DNA of 54,346 bases from Pseudonocardia sp. CNS-004 (GTDB lineage: Bacteria; Actinomycetota; Actinomycetes; Mycobacteriales; Pseudonocardiaceae). The position numbers and the translations under genes were made by a program. The notes below the pieces were generated by a model. The model did no database searches. It was not told where the DNA came from and saw nothing but the letters and a program-made list of their open reading frames with translations. This document shows, in pieces, positions 39,165-48,036 of the stretch. The stretch lies in NCBI GenBank assembly GCA_001942185.1, contig MKJV01000113.1, positions 1-54,346 of the forward strand, given 5' to 3'. How positions within the stretch are numbered: position 1 is the first letter of the stretch; each line of letters begins with the position of its first letter.

Positions 39165-39937
39165 GTGGCGGTCGACCTGACAGGGGTGCCGTGGGAGCGG
39201 GCCCGGCACATCGCCCGGCACGTCGGGCGGTCGCTCCCGCCGGTGCTGGGGCTGACGGCGCCCGCGCTGGTGCGCCATCCCGTCTGGCGGGCGGGCGCGG
39301 CCGACGGCGGCGGGACCGGCGTGGTGGTGGCGCCGGGGTTCGCGGGCGCCGACGCGTCGATGGGGATGCTGCGCCGCTGGCTCACCCGCCGCGGCTACGT
39401 CCCGGCGGGCGCGGGCCTCGGGATCAACGTCGGCTGCACCGAGGAGCTGGTCGGCCGGCTCGAGCGCCGCGTCGGCGAGCACGCCGAGCGCACCGGGGGC
39501 CCGGTCGTGCTGGTGGGGCACAGCAGGGGCGGGATGCTCGCCAGGATGGTCGCCGTCCGGCGCCCCGACCTCGTGCGCGGGCTCGCCATGCTGGGCAGCC
39601 CGGTGCTCGACCCGCTCGACGCGAGCGGCCTCGTCGCGTCGTGCTGCCGGCCGTGGTGCGCCTGTCCGGTCTCGGGGTGCGCGGCCTCGTCGACGTCGAC
39701 TGCCTCACCGGGCCGTGCGGCGAGGCCGCCGCGGCCGGGTTGACCGCGCCACTGCCGGTGCCGGCCGTCGCGATCTACTCGAAGGACGACGGCGTGGTCG
39801 GCTGGCGGTCCTGCCAGGACCCGGGCGCCGAATGGGTGGAGGTCGGGAGCAGCCACACCGGCATGGGCACCGACCCAGTGGTCTATGCCGCGCTCGCCAC
39901 GCGGCTCGCGGCCTGGGCAGACGTCCCGTCCTCATGA
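39165..39937 (+). CDS. Alpha/beta-fold hydrolase (frame break)
   Basis: About 257-residue alpha/beta hydrolase, esterase-like. The nucleophile elbow GHSRGG (about residue 121) with VVLVGH before it is clear; DDG in YSKDDGVVGW supplies the acid and SSHTGMGTDPVVY the histidine region. A break near 39630 (one G short) joins SGLVA to VVLPAVVRLSG. GTG 39165 follows the DUF2252 stop by 3 bases. The substrate is unknown; this pairing with PHA- or lipid-type esterases is common in actinobacteria. Confidence 0.75.
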
Positions 39938-40094
39938 TCAGCTGACCGGCCGGTACCGGCGTAGGGTCCGGGGGGTCAGGTCGGGCGGGCACTCCGTGTG
40001 CGCCTCGCGCAGATCGCCGCCTGACGTTCGGTCGCGCCGTGGACGTCCGCCCTCTCACCGGACGGCCGGCGCGACGATGTAGGGAGCACGGACG

Positions 40095-40295
40095 ATGAGA
40101 TGGACCGGTAACCCCTCCCGCCCCGACGAGGCAGGCAGGCACGCGGCCGCTCAGGCCGCGGCGGCCGCGGAGAGCGACCTGCAGCACCGCAGGGCGGCCC
40201 GGGTCGTCGCGGGCCGGGCGTTCGATGCCGCCGACTGCGCCGAGATGCTGGCGATGCTGGGCCTGGACGGGCATCCGGAGCCGGACCGGCGGTGA
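40095..40295 (+). CDS. Small hypothetical protein
   Basis: A 66-residue open frame with AGGGAG 9 bases before ATG 40095. The sequence MRWTGNPSRPDEAGRHAAAQ has an Ala-rich helix (AAAQAAAAAESDLQHRRAAR) and a C-terminal CAEMLAMLGLDG. No family is recognised. Good start context and codon bias support it moderately. Its stop lies 35 bases from the convergent aldolase. Confidence 0.5.
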   Translation: MRWTGNPSRPDEAGRHAAAQAAAAAESDLQHRRAARVVAGRAFDAADCAEMLAMLGLDGHPEPDRR

Positions 40296-40329
40296 CGCCG
40301 CACGGGACGCTCCGGCGGGCAGCGCCCCG

Positions 40330-41108
40330 TCAGCGCGTCGCGGCGGACCGGATCGCCGTCAGACCGGCCGCGAGTGCCTGCTGGTAGAGCCACAGGTCGC
40401 CGTTGTAGGCGAGCAGGGAGAATCCGCGGTCGACCAGATCGGTCGCCTGCTCGACCGACGTCGGCATGAACCCGGCGATCGTCCCGGTGTCGGAGGCCGC
40501 CTTCGCGACGCGGTCGAGCGCGGCGAGGTAGTCGGGGTGGTCGAACTGCCCGGGGATGCCCATCGAGTTGGTGAGGTCGAAGTGCCCGACCCACACGACG
40601 TCGACGCCGGGCACCGCGGCGATCTTCTCGACGTTGTCGAGCCCCGCGACCGTCTCGATCTGGCAGATGACCACGTTGTCGCTGTTGGCCCTGCGCATCG
40701 TGGCCACGTTGTCGCCGCCGAGGTAGTCGTCGTGGGCCACGCCGAAGGCGGCGCCGCGGCTGCCGTCCGGCGGGTACTTCGACCATTCCACGAGCTGTGC
40801 GGCCACCTCGGCCGAGCCGACCATCGGCGCCATGATCCCGCTCGCCCCGACGTCGAGGGCCCGGCTGACCGTGGTGCGGTCGAACGCGACGGGATCCGGA
40901 TCCAGGCCGGCACCCCGGTCGGCCGGGTGGTGGCGACGAGCCGGCCGAGCGTCTCCCAGCCCCAGCCGGTGTGCTCGGCGTCGTAGAGCACGAACTCGGC
41001 ACCCGCGTGCGCGGCGAGCCGGCCGATGCCGTTCGTGGCGAACTCGAACACGAACGTGCCGAGCGAGAGCTCACCCGACCTGGCCTTCTCGATCACGGGC
41101 AGGGTCAC
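40330..41108 (-). CDS. HpcH/HpaI-family aldolase (frame break)
   Basis: About 259-residue class II pyruvate aldolase-like enzyme. LGTFVFEFATNGIGRLAAHAG, VLYDAEHTGWG (the D-x-E-H motif), MAPMVGSAEVA, ICQIETVAGLDN (metal-binding Glu) and VWVGHFDLTNSMG follow the HpaI order. The frame breaks near 40897; one G joins RIP to VAFDRTTVSRALD. The GTG start at 41108 is chosen because VTLPVIEKARSGE aligns with the family N-terminus. It might cleave 2-keto-3-deoxy sugar acids or 4-hydroxy-2-oxo acids. A LuxR-type regulator gene ends 59 bases upstream and may control it. Confidence 0.8.
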
Positions 41109-41167
41109 GGTCTCCGCCTCCGACGCGTCGATTGGGGTGCGAAGGCAACCTAGCAACCGTGGCCGTC

Positions 41168-42278
41168 TCAGGCCGTTCGCGCCGACTCCTCGTACATCCG
41201 GCCGTCGGTGGACAGCGGCGGGACCCCGTCCGGGCCGAGCCGGGGCAGGTAGTGCCGGGTGAAGATCGTGGACATCAGCTCGCGGCAGCTCCCCACCCCG
41301 ACCTTGCGGAAGATCGCCTGGAGGTGGTCCTGCACCGTGTACGGGGACAAGCCGAGCGCGTGGGCGATCTGGCCGGTGGTCCGGCCGCGCAGCACGTGCT
41401 GGGTGACGTCGCGTTCCCGTGCGGTGAGGTTGTAGGCGTGCAGGATGACGGCCATCAGCTCCTTCACCCCGGCCGGGCCGATGGCCACCGCCGTGAGCGG
41501 CCCGTCCATGACCCAGCCGTGCAGGGACACCCACCGGCCGCCGCGCGTCCTGGCCAGTGAACGAGCGGGGCTGCCGGCCAGCGCCGACGACGCGTGGTTG
41601 GCCAGCGCGCGCACGGCGTTCGGGAGCCCGCGCCGCCCCGGCGGGTCCTCCTGGAGCTCGTCGAGCCACCGCTGGGCGGTCGGCGTCAACGAGACCGGCG
41701 TGTCGGTCCCGGTCGAGCACGAGCAGCCCGGGCGCGTCCGGGAGCTCCCCGTCGTCGTCCACGCCGAGCAGCAGTGAGCCGCGCAGGGCGTTGGCGGCCG
41801 GCTTGCACAGGGCCTGCGCGACGCGCACGTCGCGGTCGGCGAACCCCGACCCGCCACGCGCCCACACCAGCACCCCCCACGCGTTGGTGCCCTGCCGGAG
41901 CAGTACCCGCATCTCGTCGGCCATGCCCAGCGGCCGCAGGATGTCCCGGTAGTAGACGTCGTTCGCGAGGGCGCCGCGGGTGACCGTGCTGAGCACGCTC
42001 ACGCTCGCCTGCCGGCGGGCGAGCGCACGCAGGTGGTTCGCGCCGCCGTGGTCGACGTGCTCGATCTCGAACAGGCGCGGCATGACGCTCTCGGGGAACG
42101 AGCTCTCGTAGGTGCCGCCGGTGTCGAGGAACGTGGCAGGGTCGAGGAGGACACCGCACCAGTAGTCCGCGGGGACGGCCGCCGCCAGCGTGCGGGCGGC
42201 GTGCCGGAGCACCTCGACGGCCGGTGCGGCGGCGTCGACGCTGTGGGTGAAGTCCCGTGCGATCTGGTCGGGACGCAT
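41168..42278 (-). CDS. LuxR-type transcriptional regulator with GAF-like sensor (frame break)
   Basis: About 370-residue regulator. The N-terminal two thirds look like a GAF-type sensor (WCGVLLDPATFLDTGG, MRVLLRQGTNAWGVLVWARG); the C-terminus is a clear LuxR HTH: LTARERDVTQHVLRGRTTGQ, IAHALGLSPYTVQDHLQAIF, RKVGVGSCRELM. The frame shifts near 41705, equal to one gained or two lost bases, between LVLDRD and DTPVSLTPTAQ. ATG 42278 (MRPDQIARDF) is chosen; GTG 42290 is possible. It is probably co-transcribed with the aldolase. Confidence 0.75.
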
Positions 42279-42473
42279 GGTGCGGGGCACGCCGGTGGAC
42301 TCGTCGCACGGCGTGCGGCATTACCCCCCAGATTCCAGGGATGGGACGAATCACCCACGCGCCGTAGCGTTTCCTGCCAGGCGGCGGGGGCGCCGATCGT
42401 CGTTCGGGTGGTTCGTGTCCCGAGGGGGTGTCCCCATGACATCTGTGCCTGCGTCCAAGTCCCGGAGGGCGTG

Positions 42474-43004
42474 ATGCAGCCGCGCGGGGGCCTGCGGCCC
42501 CGTCCCGCACATGCGGTGTTCGGGGGGATCGCCGTCGCGGCGGTCACGAGCGGCCTCGCCGTGCTGCTGTTCGGGCAGTCCTCCGTCCCGGCGCTGCTCG
42601 TGGTGGCGGCGGGTGGGCTGGCCGGGTTCGTCGCCGGACGGGCGACCGTCGTCGACGTCCCCGCCCCGCGGATCGGGCTGCAGCTCCGGTCGCGCGCGGC
42701 GGCGCGCGAGCGGTCCGTCGACGACCGGTACCTGGAGGGCGAGCTGCGTGCGCGCTGGCGGCAGGCGGCCGAGGGAACCGGGCTCGCCCGGCTGGTCTGG
42801 CCGGCGAGCGGCCCGGCCGTCTCCGTACCGGTCGTGTTGAGCGTCCGGCTGCGTCCCTACCGCGTGCTGATGGTCCGGCTCCGGCCGGGTCAGCTGGTCG
42901 GTGATGTCGTCGCCGTCCAGGAGCGGCTCCGCCGGCTGATGGATGCCCGCGCGATCCGCATCTCGGAGGTGGCCCGCGACGTCGTGCGCGTCGAGCTGTG
43001 GTGA
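42474..43004 (+). CDS. Membrane protein resembling the N-terminal part of FtsK/TraB-type translocases (possible remnant)
   Basis: A 176-residue frame: two hydrophobic helices (VFGGIAVAAVTSGLAVLLFG, ALLVVAAGGLAGFVAG), then RARWRQAAEGTGLARLV and VLMVRLRPGQLVGDVVAVQE, followed by RAIRISEVARDVVRVELW and stop. This order resembles the region before the motor domain in FtsK/SpoIIIE-like proteins of actinomycete integrative elements. No Walker motifs follow, so it would be a truncated relic or a stand-alone protein. The match is from memory and modest. GTG 42471 is an equally good start. Confidence 0.45.
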   Translation: MQPRGGLRPRPAHAVFGGIAVAAVTSGLAVLLFGQSSVPALLVVAAGGLAGFVAGRATVVDVPAPRIGLQLRSRAAARERSVDDRYLEGELRARWRQAAEGTGLARLVWPASGPAVSVPVVLSVRLRPYRVLMVRLRPGQLVGDVVAVQERLRRLMDARAIRISEVARDVVRVELW

Positions 43005-43013
43005 GCCCGCGCG

Positions 43014-44287
43014 TCACCCCGCAGCTCGGAGGCTCATCGCCTCCATGAGCGCGGGGAAGACCTGGGTGTTGGCCATCCCGCCCTGGAACGCCTCCGAGGC
43101 GGGGCCACCCGCGGTGATGGGGACGGGAGCGTTCGTGGTGCCCCTGCGGGTCCAGCGCAGCCAGATCTCCTGCCCCGAGTCGGTGGCGGGGTAGGGGCCG
43201 TCCGCTCCGGGCTTCACCGCACCCGGGTCGGCGAGGGTGAAGCTCATGCCGCCGGTCTCGTGGTCGCCCGCGACGACGATCAGGGTGCCGGGGTTGACCG
43301 CCTGGAAGTCCAGCGCCGCCTGCACCGTGGCGTCCAGCGCCCGGCCGGCCTCCAGCACGAGGCCGCCGTTGCCTCGTGGGCCATCGCGTCCAGCCCGGCC
43401 TCGTGGACGACGAGGAAGAAGCCCGCGGGCCTGCGGTCGAGTGCGGTGAGGGCCGCGCGGGTCATGTCGGGCAGCGGCACGGTGGGCGCGTAGGTGCTGC
43501 GGCCCGGCCGGCCCGGCTCGAACATCGGGCCGTCGGCGAAGAGCCCCAACAGCCGGTCCGCGGACGCCATCTGCAACCCGAGGGCGTCGGACACGGTGGT
43601 GTAGCCGAGCGACCGCGCCTCCTCGACGAGCTCGGCAGGCCACCGCCCGGCGCCGCCTCCCATGATCACGTCGACGCGGGACTCCTCCAGGAACTGCCGG
43701 GCGATCGTGCGCTCGACGACGTCCTCGTCCTCGCTCGCGCCGTCCTCGCTCGCGCCGCCCTCGCTCGCGCCGCCCTCGCTCGCGTCGCCCTCCTCGCCCG
43801 GGTCCTGCAGCACGGGCCGGGGCGCCACGTGCGCGGCGAACGCCGCGGTCGCCGGGCCGGTGACCTCCGAGGTGGTGACCAGGCCGGTCGCCTTTCCCGC
43901 GTCGCGTGCGTACTCCAGCACCGTGGTGAGCGGCTCGCCGTCGGCATCGACGCCGATCGCGCCGGGCCCGGTCGGCATGCCGGTGGCGAGCGTGGTGGCC
44001 CCCGCTGCCGGGTCACCGACCGGGTCGACGGGCGTCACCGACCCGGACGCCGCGAGACGGTCCATCGCGAGCTTCCCGGTCGGGCCTGCGATCGCCAGCT
44101 GCAGGAAGTCGCGCTGCGCCTGCCCCATGCCGCCCGCCACGATCAGGACGACGTTGCGCGCGATCTCCTCGCGCGCACCCTCGGCGGGCGCGTCCGCGGG
44201 CACCGCGGAGCACGCGGCCAGCGCGCAGGTCGCGGCGGCGGTCGCCATGCTCCGAACCACACGGGAGCGGACGGACGGCGCAGCCAC
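43014..44287 (-). CDS. Alkaline phosphatase homologue, lipoprotein, probably inactive (frame break)
   Basis: About 425-residue PhoA-fold protein with signal peptide and lipobox ALAAC (Cys 26). Fold segments fit alkaline phosphatase: NVVLIVAGGMGQ, PAAGATTLATGMPTGPGAIG, FLVVHEAGLDAMAHEGNGG and VVAGDHETGGMSF. Key residues differ: the usual GDGMG metal aspartate is Gly (AGGMG, 51-55), the nucleophile Ser/Thr of DSAA is Pro (GDPAA, Pro93), and the late His-Thr is missing (RRGTTNAPVPI). An acidic ASEGG/ASEDG repeat is inserted mid-protein. One G short near 43372 joins AHEG to NGGLVLEAG. A binding or scaffold role is more likely than catalysis. Confidence 0.8.
43727..43795. repeat. 15-bp tandem repeat inside the phosphatase-like gene
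   Basis: About four copies of a 15-base unit close to CCCTCGCTCGCGCCG, in frame, encode repeated (E/D)GASE on the minus strand. Length change by whole units would keep the frame. Confidence 0.8.
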
Positions 44288-44326
44288 CGGTGCGAGACCT
44301 CCAGGCGTCGGGGAACCCCGGCAGCC

Positions 44327-44496
44327 TAGGGCCTGTCCGGTAGGCCCGGGGCCGCGGGATTCGTGATCGAGATCGTCCGTGGCAAGGCGCCGGCACGAGC
44401 CGTTGTACTGGACGTACCCGGTCGTGCCGGCAACGCCGCCAGGGGCGATCTCGGCGCGAAGAGCGTGGTCCTGGGCTTGCGGGACAGGTCCTGGTG
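44327..44496. mobile_element. About 170-bp MITE-like palindromic element
   Basis: The whole interval folds on itself. The outer ends GGGCCTGTCC (44330-44339) and GGGACAGGTCC face each other, CGAGATCG faces CGATCTCGG, and GCCGGCACGA (44389-44398) faces TCGTGCCGGC (44422-44431) around a GTAC-TGGAC-GTAC centre. By eye the arms match at about 75 percent over 75 bases. No coding region fits inside. The structure suits a non-autonomous transposon; no clear target duplication is seen. Confidence 0.7.
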
Positions 44497-44509
44497 ACCG
44501 GGGGACCGG

Positions 44510-45228
44510 TCAGCGGCCGCCCTCCTCGGCGGCGCGGGAGACCGCGGTGATGAGCTCGGTGGCGACGTGGCGCAGTTTGGTGTTGCGCTGCTGCGACACC
44601 CTGCGCAGGACGTCGAAGGCCTGGTCGGCCGAGCACCGTTCGCGGCCCATCACGATGCCGATCGCCTGGTCGATCACGGAGCGGGACGACAGCGCGATGC
44701 GCAGGTTGTCGGTGAGGCTGGCCTGGTCGTAGGTGCGCAGGGCCGCGGTCAGCGCGACGGCGGCGTGGACGGCGAGCGTCTCGGCCAGCTGCTGGTCGCG
44801 CTCGCCGAAGCGGGCACCCGCATCCGCGTAGAGGTTGAGCACCCCCACCGCGCCGCCGCGGGCCATCAGCGGCACGGCGAGCGAACCCGTCACGCCGTGG
44901 CTCAGCGCGACAGTGCTGAACCCGCCCCAACGGTGTTCCCGGCCCAGGTCCGGACGTGCACGACGGACGCGGTGTGCAACGCCTCCAGGCAGGGACCGGT
45001 GCCCTGCACGTACTGGTGCTCGTCGAGCTGCGTGGCGCGCCCGTCCGCGGCCGCCACGGTGATCACCCGGCCCCGTTCGGCCAGCGTGATGCTCGCGGTC
45101 GCGGCACCGTCGACGAGCCGGGCGGAGAGTTCCGCCACACCGCGCAGCAGCTCGTCGAACGACTCGGTGGACAGCAGCAACGCCGCCAGTTCGGCCGCGG
45201 CGCCGTCCTGATCACGCCCATCCATCAT
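44510..45228 (-). CDS. GAF-ANTAR transcription antiterminator-type regulator A (frame break)
   Basis: About 240-residue signalling protein: GAF sensor (SITLAERGRVITVAAADGRA, VQGTGPCLEALHTASVVHV) and C-terminal ANTAR RNA-binding domain (DNLRIALSSRSVIDQAIGIV, ADQAFDVLRRVSQQRNTKL). ANTAR proteins bind paired stem-loops in nascent RNA to prevent termination. A break near 44940 (one C short) joins VRTWA to REHRWGGFS. ATG 45228 (MMDGRDQDGAAAEL) is the first good start. It is divergent from the STAS genes. Confidence 0.85.
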
Positions 45229-45565
45229 GCCCGTACCCGCCCCACGACGCCGAACGCGCTGTTCAGTGCGTCGGAGCCGACGTTGAGAGTGCCACGGGAC
45301 GGTGCTCTCCACATCTGCTGATGGGCCGCACGCGGCCACGGCAACCGTACGGCGCGGTAGAAGCACGCACGGTGAGTGGATGGGACTACCAGTTGCCCTG
45401 GTCGACACGGCTCTCGTAGCATCCGGGGGCGGTTGGACCCACAGCCGGTGCGCGAGCGCACGTGCAGGCATCGTCGCGGTCCAGACCCTTCTCCGTCGTG
45501 ATCGTCGACGCTCGATGTCCCCGCAGGCGCTCTGCGGGTCGTGTCGCGGCAGCAGAGGGGAAAGC
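45229..45565. other. Intergenic gap between GAF-ANTAR A and STAS genes
   Basis: This 337-base divergent gap contains no convincing gene or strong repeat. GTGAGTGGAT at 45373 matches only the first ten bases of the 40-bp hairpin family and has no second arm. Promoters for both directions must lie here. Confidence 0.5.
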
Positions 45566-45949
45566 ATGCACGGAGTCGTGCATTCGGAGCAGCACGTCGT
45601 TCCCGACCGGCCGGACGTGCGGATCATGTCCGTCCAGCCGGACCGGGAGCACGCCTTCGTCGAGGTGATCGGCGTCTGTGGCCGGGAGGGGGTCGCCGAG
45701 CTGCGGCAGCGGCTGGACGGGCTGATGATCGCCGGCGCGCGTTTCGTGCTGGTGGATCTGAGCGGGGCGGGCGAGGTCGGGCCGACGGCCACCGCCGCGC
45801 TCGCCGCCGCGGGGAGGCAGCTGGCACGGCGCAACGGATGGCTCATGACGGTCGGGCACGACTCGGCGTCGGCGGCGCGGTACGAGGCCTCGCTTCCCGA
45901 CCTCTTCACGATGTACCAGGCGGCTTGCGGAAGGGCACGGAGCGGATGA
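45566..45949 (+). CDS. STAS-domain (anti-anti-sigma factor-like) protein 1
   Basis: Intact 127-residue STAS protein. DREHAFVEVIGVCGREGVAE, FVLVDLSGAGEVGPTATAAL and RRNGWLMTVGHDSAS follow the SpoIIAA fold; in the DLSGA segment the usual phosphorylatable Ser is Gly or nearby, so partner-switch regulation is uncertain. ATG 45566 follows GAGGGG at the right distance. It precedes a second STAS gene by 19 bases and is likely part of a stress-response partner-switching module with the GAF-ANTAR proteins. Confidence 0.8.
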   Translation: MHGVVHSEQHVVPDRPDVRIMSVQPDREHAFVEVIGVCGREGVAELRQRLDGLMIAGARFVLVDLSGAGEVGPTATAALAAAGRQLARRNGWLMTVGHDSASAARYEASLPDLFTMYQAACGRARSG

Positions 45950-45968
45950 CCGGGGATGGGGCTGCGGG

Positions 45969-46459
45969 ATGAGCGGCGCGACGAGCACGATGTGGGGTTC
46001 CGGCGCGGGCGGTGCGTCGCTCCGACCGGATCCGGTGCCGGACGAGGTGCCGCACGACCTGTCGGCGCTGGTGCCCGCCCCGCGCCGGGAGATCGTCCCG
46101 GACCGGGCCGAGCCAATCGACGTGCGGCTGCACGCGCGACCCCCGACACCGTCGTCGTGCGCGTCATCGGCCCGGTGCACGCGCTCAGCTGCGCGGCGCT
46201 GGTGGTCCGGGTTCGGCAGCAGCTGCAGCGGGCACCGCACGTCATCCTCGACCTGTCCTCGGTGACGTGCCTCGACCCGCAGGTCGCACCCGACCTGAGG
46301 GCGTTGCATGCGATGGCCGTCGACTGCGGCACCCACCTGCACATCGCCGTCGAGAACGAGCAGGTCTGCGACCGGCTGCACCGGCTCGACCTGGGCGAGC
46401 GCGTCGTGGCGGGCACCGCCGACGCGGTACTGGCGGGCCTTGCACGCCGTAACGGCTGA
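45969..46459 (+). CDS. STAS-domain protein 2 (frame break)
   Basis: About 164-residue protein: a variable N-terminus (MSGATSTMWGSGAGG) then a STAS domain (TVVVRVIGPVHALSCAALVV, HVILDLSSVTCLDPQVAPDL, LHIAVENEQVCDRLHRLDL). The DLSSVTCLD segment keeps serines where SpoIIAA-like proteins are phosphorylated. A break near 46139 (one G short) joins RLHA to ATPDTVVVRV. ATG 45969 starts 19 bases after STAS 1. Confidence 0.75.
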
Positions 46460-46509
46460 GGTGCGGGGCGCGACCGCTCGCCTGGCGGGGCGAGCGGACG
46501 GGGGCGCCG

Positions 46510-47265
46510 GTGGACGGGGGAGCGGCCGGGGCTGATCTCGGCGTGGAGATGGCCGCGACGTGGTGCGACGTCGTCGGTGGACGAGCTCCTGGTGGGGATC
46601 GCGGCGCTCGCGGTGGGGGCGGTGCCGGCGGCGGTGTCGGCGAGCGTCGCCCTCACAGCACCCGCGTGGAGCGGGCACCCGATCGCGGTCGACGCCCGTA
46701 CCGCCCGGTTGGAGGCCCTGCAGCGGCGGACCGCGGTGGGGCCCGGCCCGGACGCGGTGCGGGCACGACACGCGGTCGAGTCCCCGGACCTGCGGGCCGA
46801 GCGGCGTTGGCGCCGTTTCGCCCGCGCGGCGATCGGGGCCGGGTGCTCGCGGTCCGTGCCGTACCGATGCTCGTGCGTGGCGGCGCCCCGATCGGCGTGC
46901 TGACCGTGTACGGGGACGCCGCGGGGGGATTCGGCCTGCCGGGCCGCAGCGACGCCGACCTGATCGCGGGCCTCGCCACCGTGGCTGTGACCGGCGCGAC
47001 GCGCAGCTACGACGACACGGCCCTGTCCGCGCGACTGCACCACGCGCTGGCGTCCCGCTCCACGATCGACCAGGCGATCGGGATCGTCATGGCGGAGCGG
47101 GCGTGCACGGCGGAGCAGGCGCTCACGCGGCTCCGCGCGGTCGCGCGGGAGCGCAGCACGACGGTGCCGCGGGTCGCCGGGGACGTCGTCGCCCGCACGG
47201 AGGAGGTCCCGCCTCAGCGGGACAGCCAACCCCCGTCGACGGCGAGCACGTGCCCGTGCACGTAG
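46510..47265 (+). CDS. GAF-ANTAR regulator B (two frame breaks)
   Basis: About 250-residue relative of regulator A: GAF part (VDELLVGIAALAVGAVPAA, HPIAVDARTARLEALQ, VPMLVRGGAPIGVLTVYGD) and ANTAR part (LHHALASRSTIDQAIGIVMA, AEQALTRLRAVARERSTTV). Breaks occur near 46570 (two bases short or one gained, before VDELL) and near 46842 (one short, GA-RVLAVRAV). The start may be GTG 46510 or GTG 46577. The 3' end overlaps the convergent SDR gene by 52 bases, so the true stop may be nearer 47220. Confidence 0.7.
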   Translation: MDGGAAGADLGVEMAATWCDVVGGRAPGGDRGARGGGGAGGGVGERRPHSTRVERAPDRGRRPYRPVGGPAAADRGGARPGRGAGTTRGRVPGPAGRAALAPFRPRGDRGRVLAVRAVPMLVRGGAPIGVLTVYGDAAGGFGLPGRSDADLIAGLATVAVTGATRSYDDTALSARLHHALASRSTIDQAIGIVMAERACTAEQALTRLRAVARERSTTVPRVAGDVVARTEEVPPQRDSQPPSTASTCPCT

Positions 47266-47981
47266 GCGGCGGCGGGGGAGGCGAGGAAGACCGCCGCCCC
47301 GGCCACGTCCTGGGGATCGGCCCACCGGCCCGCCGGGATGCGGGAGAGGATCTCGGCGCTGCGGGCCGGGTCGTTGCGCAGTGCCGCGGTGGTGGCGGTG
47401 GCGACGTAGCCGGGCGCGATCGCGTTGACGTTCACGCCGTGGGCCGCCCACTCGTTGGCGAGGGCGCGGGTGAGTCCGGCGAGGGCGTGCTTGCTCGCCG
47501 TGTACGACGGCACGAGGAGACCGCCCTGGAAGCTCAGCATCGACCCGACGTTGACGATCTTCCCGGAGCCGCGGGCGACCATCCGGCGCCCGGCGGCCCG
47601 GCACAGCTCGAAGGCGGCGTGCAGGTTCAGCTCGATGACCTCGTACCAGTCCTCGTCGCTGAACTCGGCGGCAGGCGCCCGGCGGATGAGCCCCGCGTTG
47701 TTGACCAGGACGTCGACGGTGTGCCCGTCGAGCAGCCGCTCGAACGCGGCGCGGCGCGCGGGGCGGTCGGTGAGGTCGAGCAGCTCCGTGGTGACGGTCG
47801 CGCCCGCTGCGGCCGCGTCGTCGGCCACCGCGGCCAGGTTGTCGCGGTCCGACAGCAGCAGGAGGTCTGCCCCCGCGGCGGCGAGGCCGAGCGCGATCGC
47901 CCGCCCGATCCCGGACCCGGCGCCCGTGACCATCGCCAGCCTGCCGTCGAGGGAGAAGGGGGACGCGGGAGCGGAGGCCAC
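47214..47981 (-). CDS. Short-chain dehydrogenase, KduD-like
   Basis: Intact 255-residue SDR. TGAGSGIGRA (cofactor loop), NNAGLIRRAPAAEFSDEDW, NVGSMLSFQGGLLVPSYTAS (catalytic Ser and Tyr) and K in TASKHALAG match 2-deoxy-D-gluconate 3-dehydrogenase/KduD relatives, which oxidise 2-keto-3-deoxy sugar acids with NAD(P)+. GTG 47981 (ASAPASPFSLDGR) is the chosen start. It follows the LysR gene by 55 bases on the same strand. Confidence 0.82.
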   Translation of the reverse strand: MASAPASPFSLDGRLAMVTGAGSGIGRAIALGLAAAGADLLLLSDRDNLAAVADDAAAAGATVTTELLDLTDRPARRAAFERLLDGHTVDVLVNNAGLIRRAPAAEFSDEDWYEVIELNLHAAFELCRAAGRRMVARGSGKIVNVGSMLSFQGGLLVPSYTASKHALAGLTRALANEWAAHGVNVNAIAPGYVATATTAALRNDPARSAEILSRIPAGRWADPQDVAGAAVFLASPAAAYVHGHVLAVDGGWLSR

Positions 47982-48036
47982 GGCCAGACGGTAGGAGCGG
48001 GCGGACGCGGTGGTGAAGCGCGACTTCCGGATGGGG

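Noticed and set aside
39940..39985. GACCGGCCGGTACCGGCGTAGGG resembles the 3' part of a TPP riboswitch
   Set aside because: There is no CTGAGA sensor, no ACGGGAGC segment and no thiamin gene downstream. TAGGGT here is more likely a promoter -10.
45373..45395. GTGAGTGGAT looks like a fourth copy of the 40-bp hairpin
   Set aside because: Only ten bases match and there is no inverse arm.
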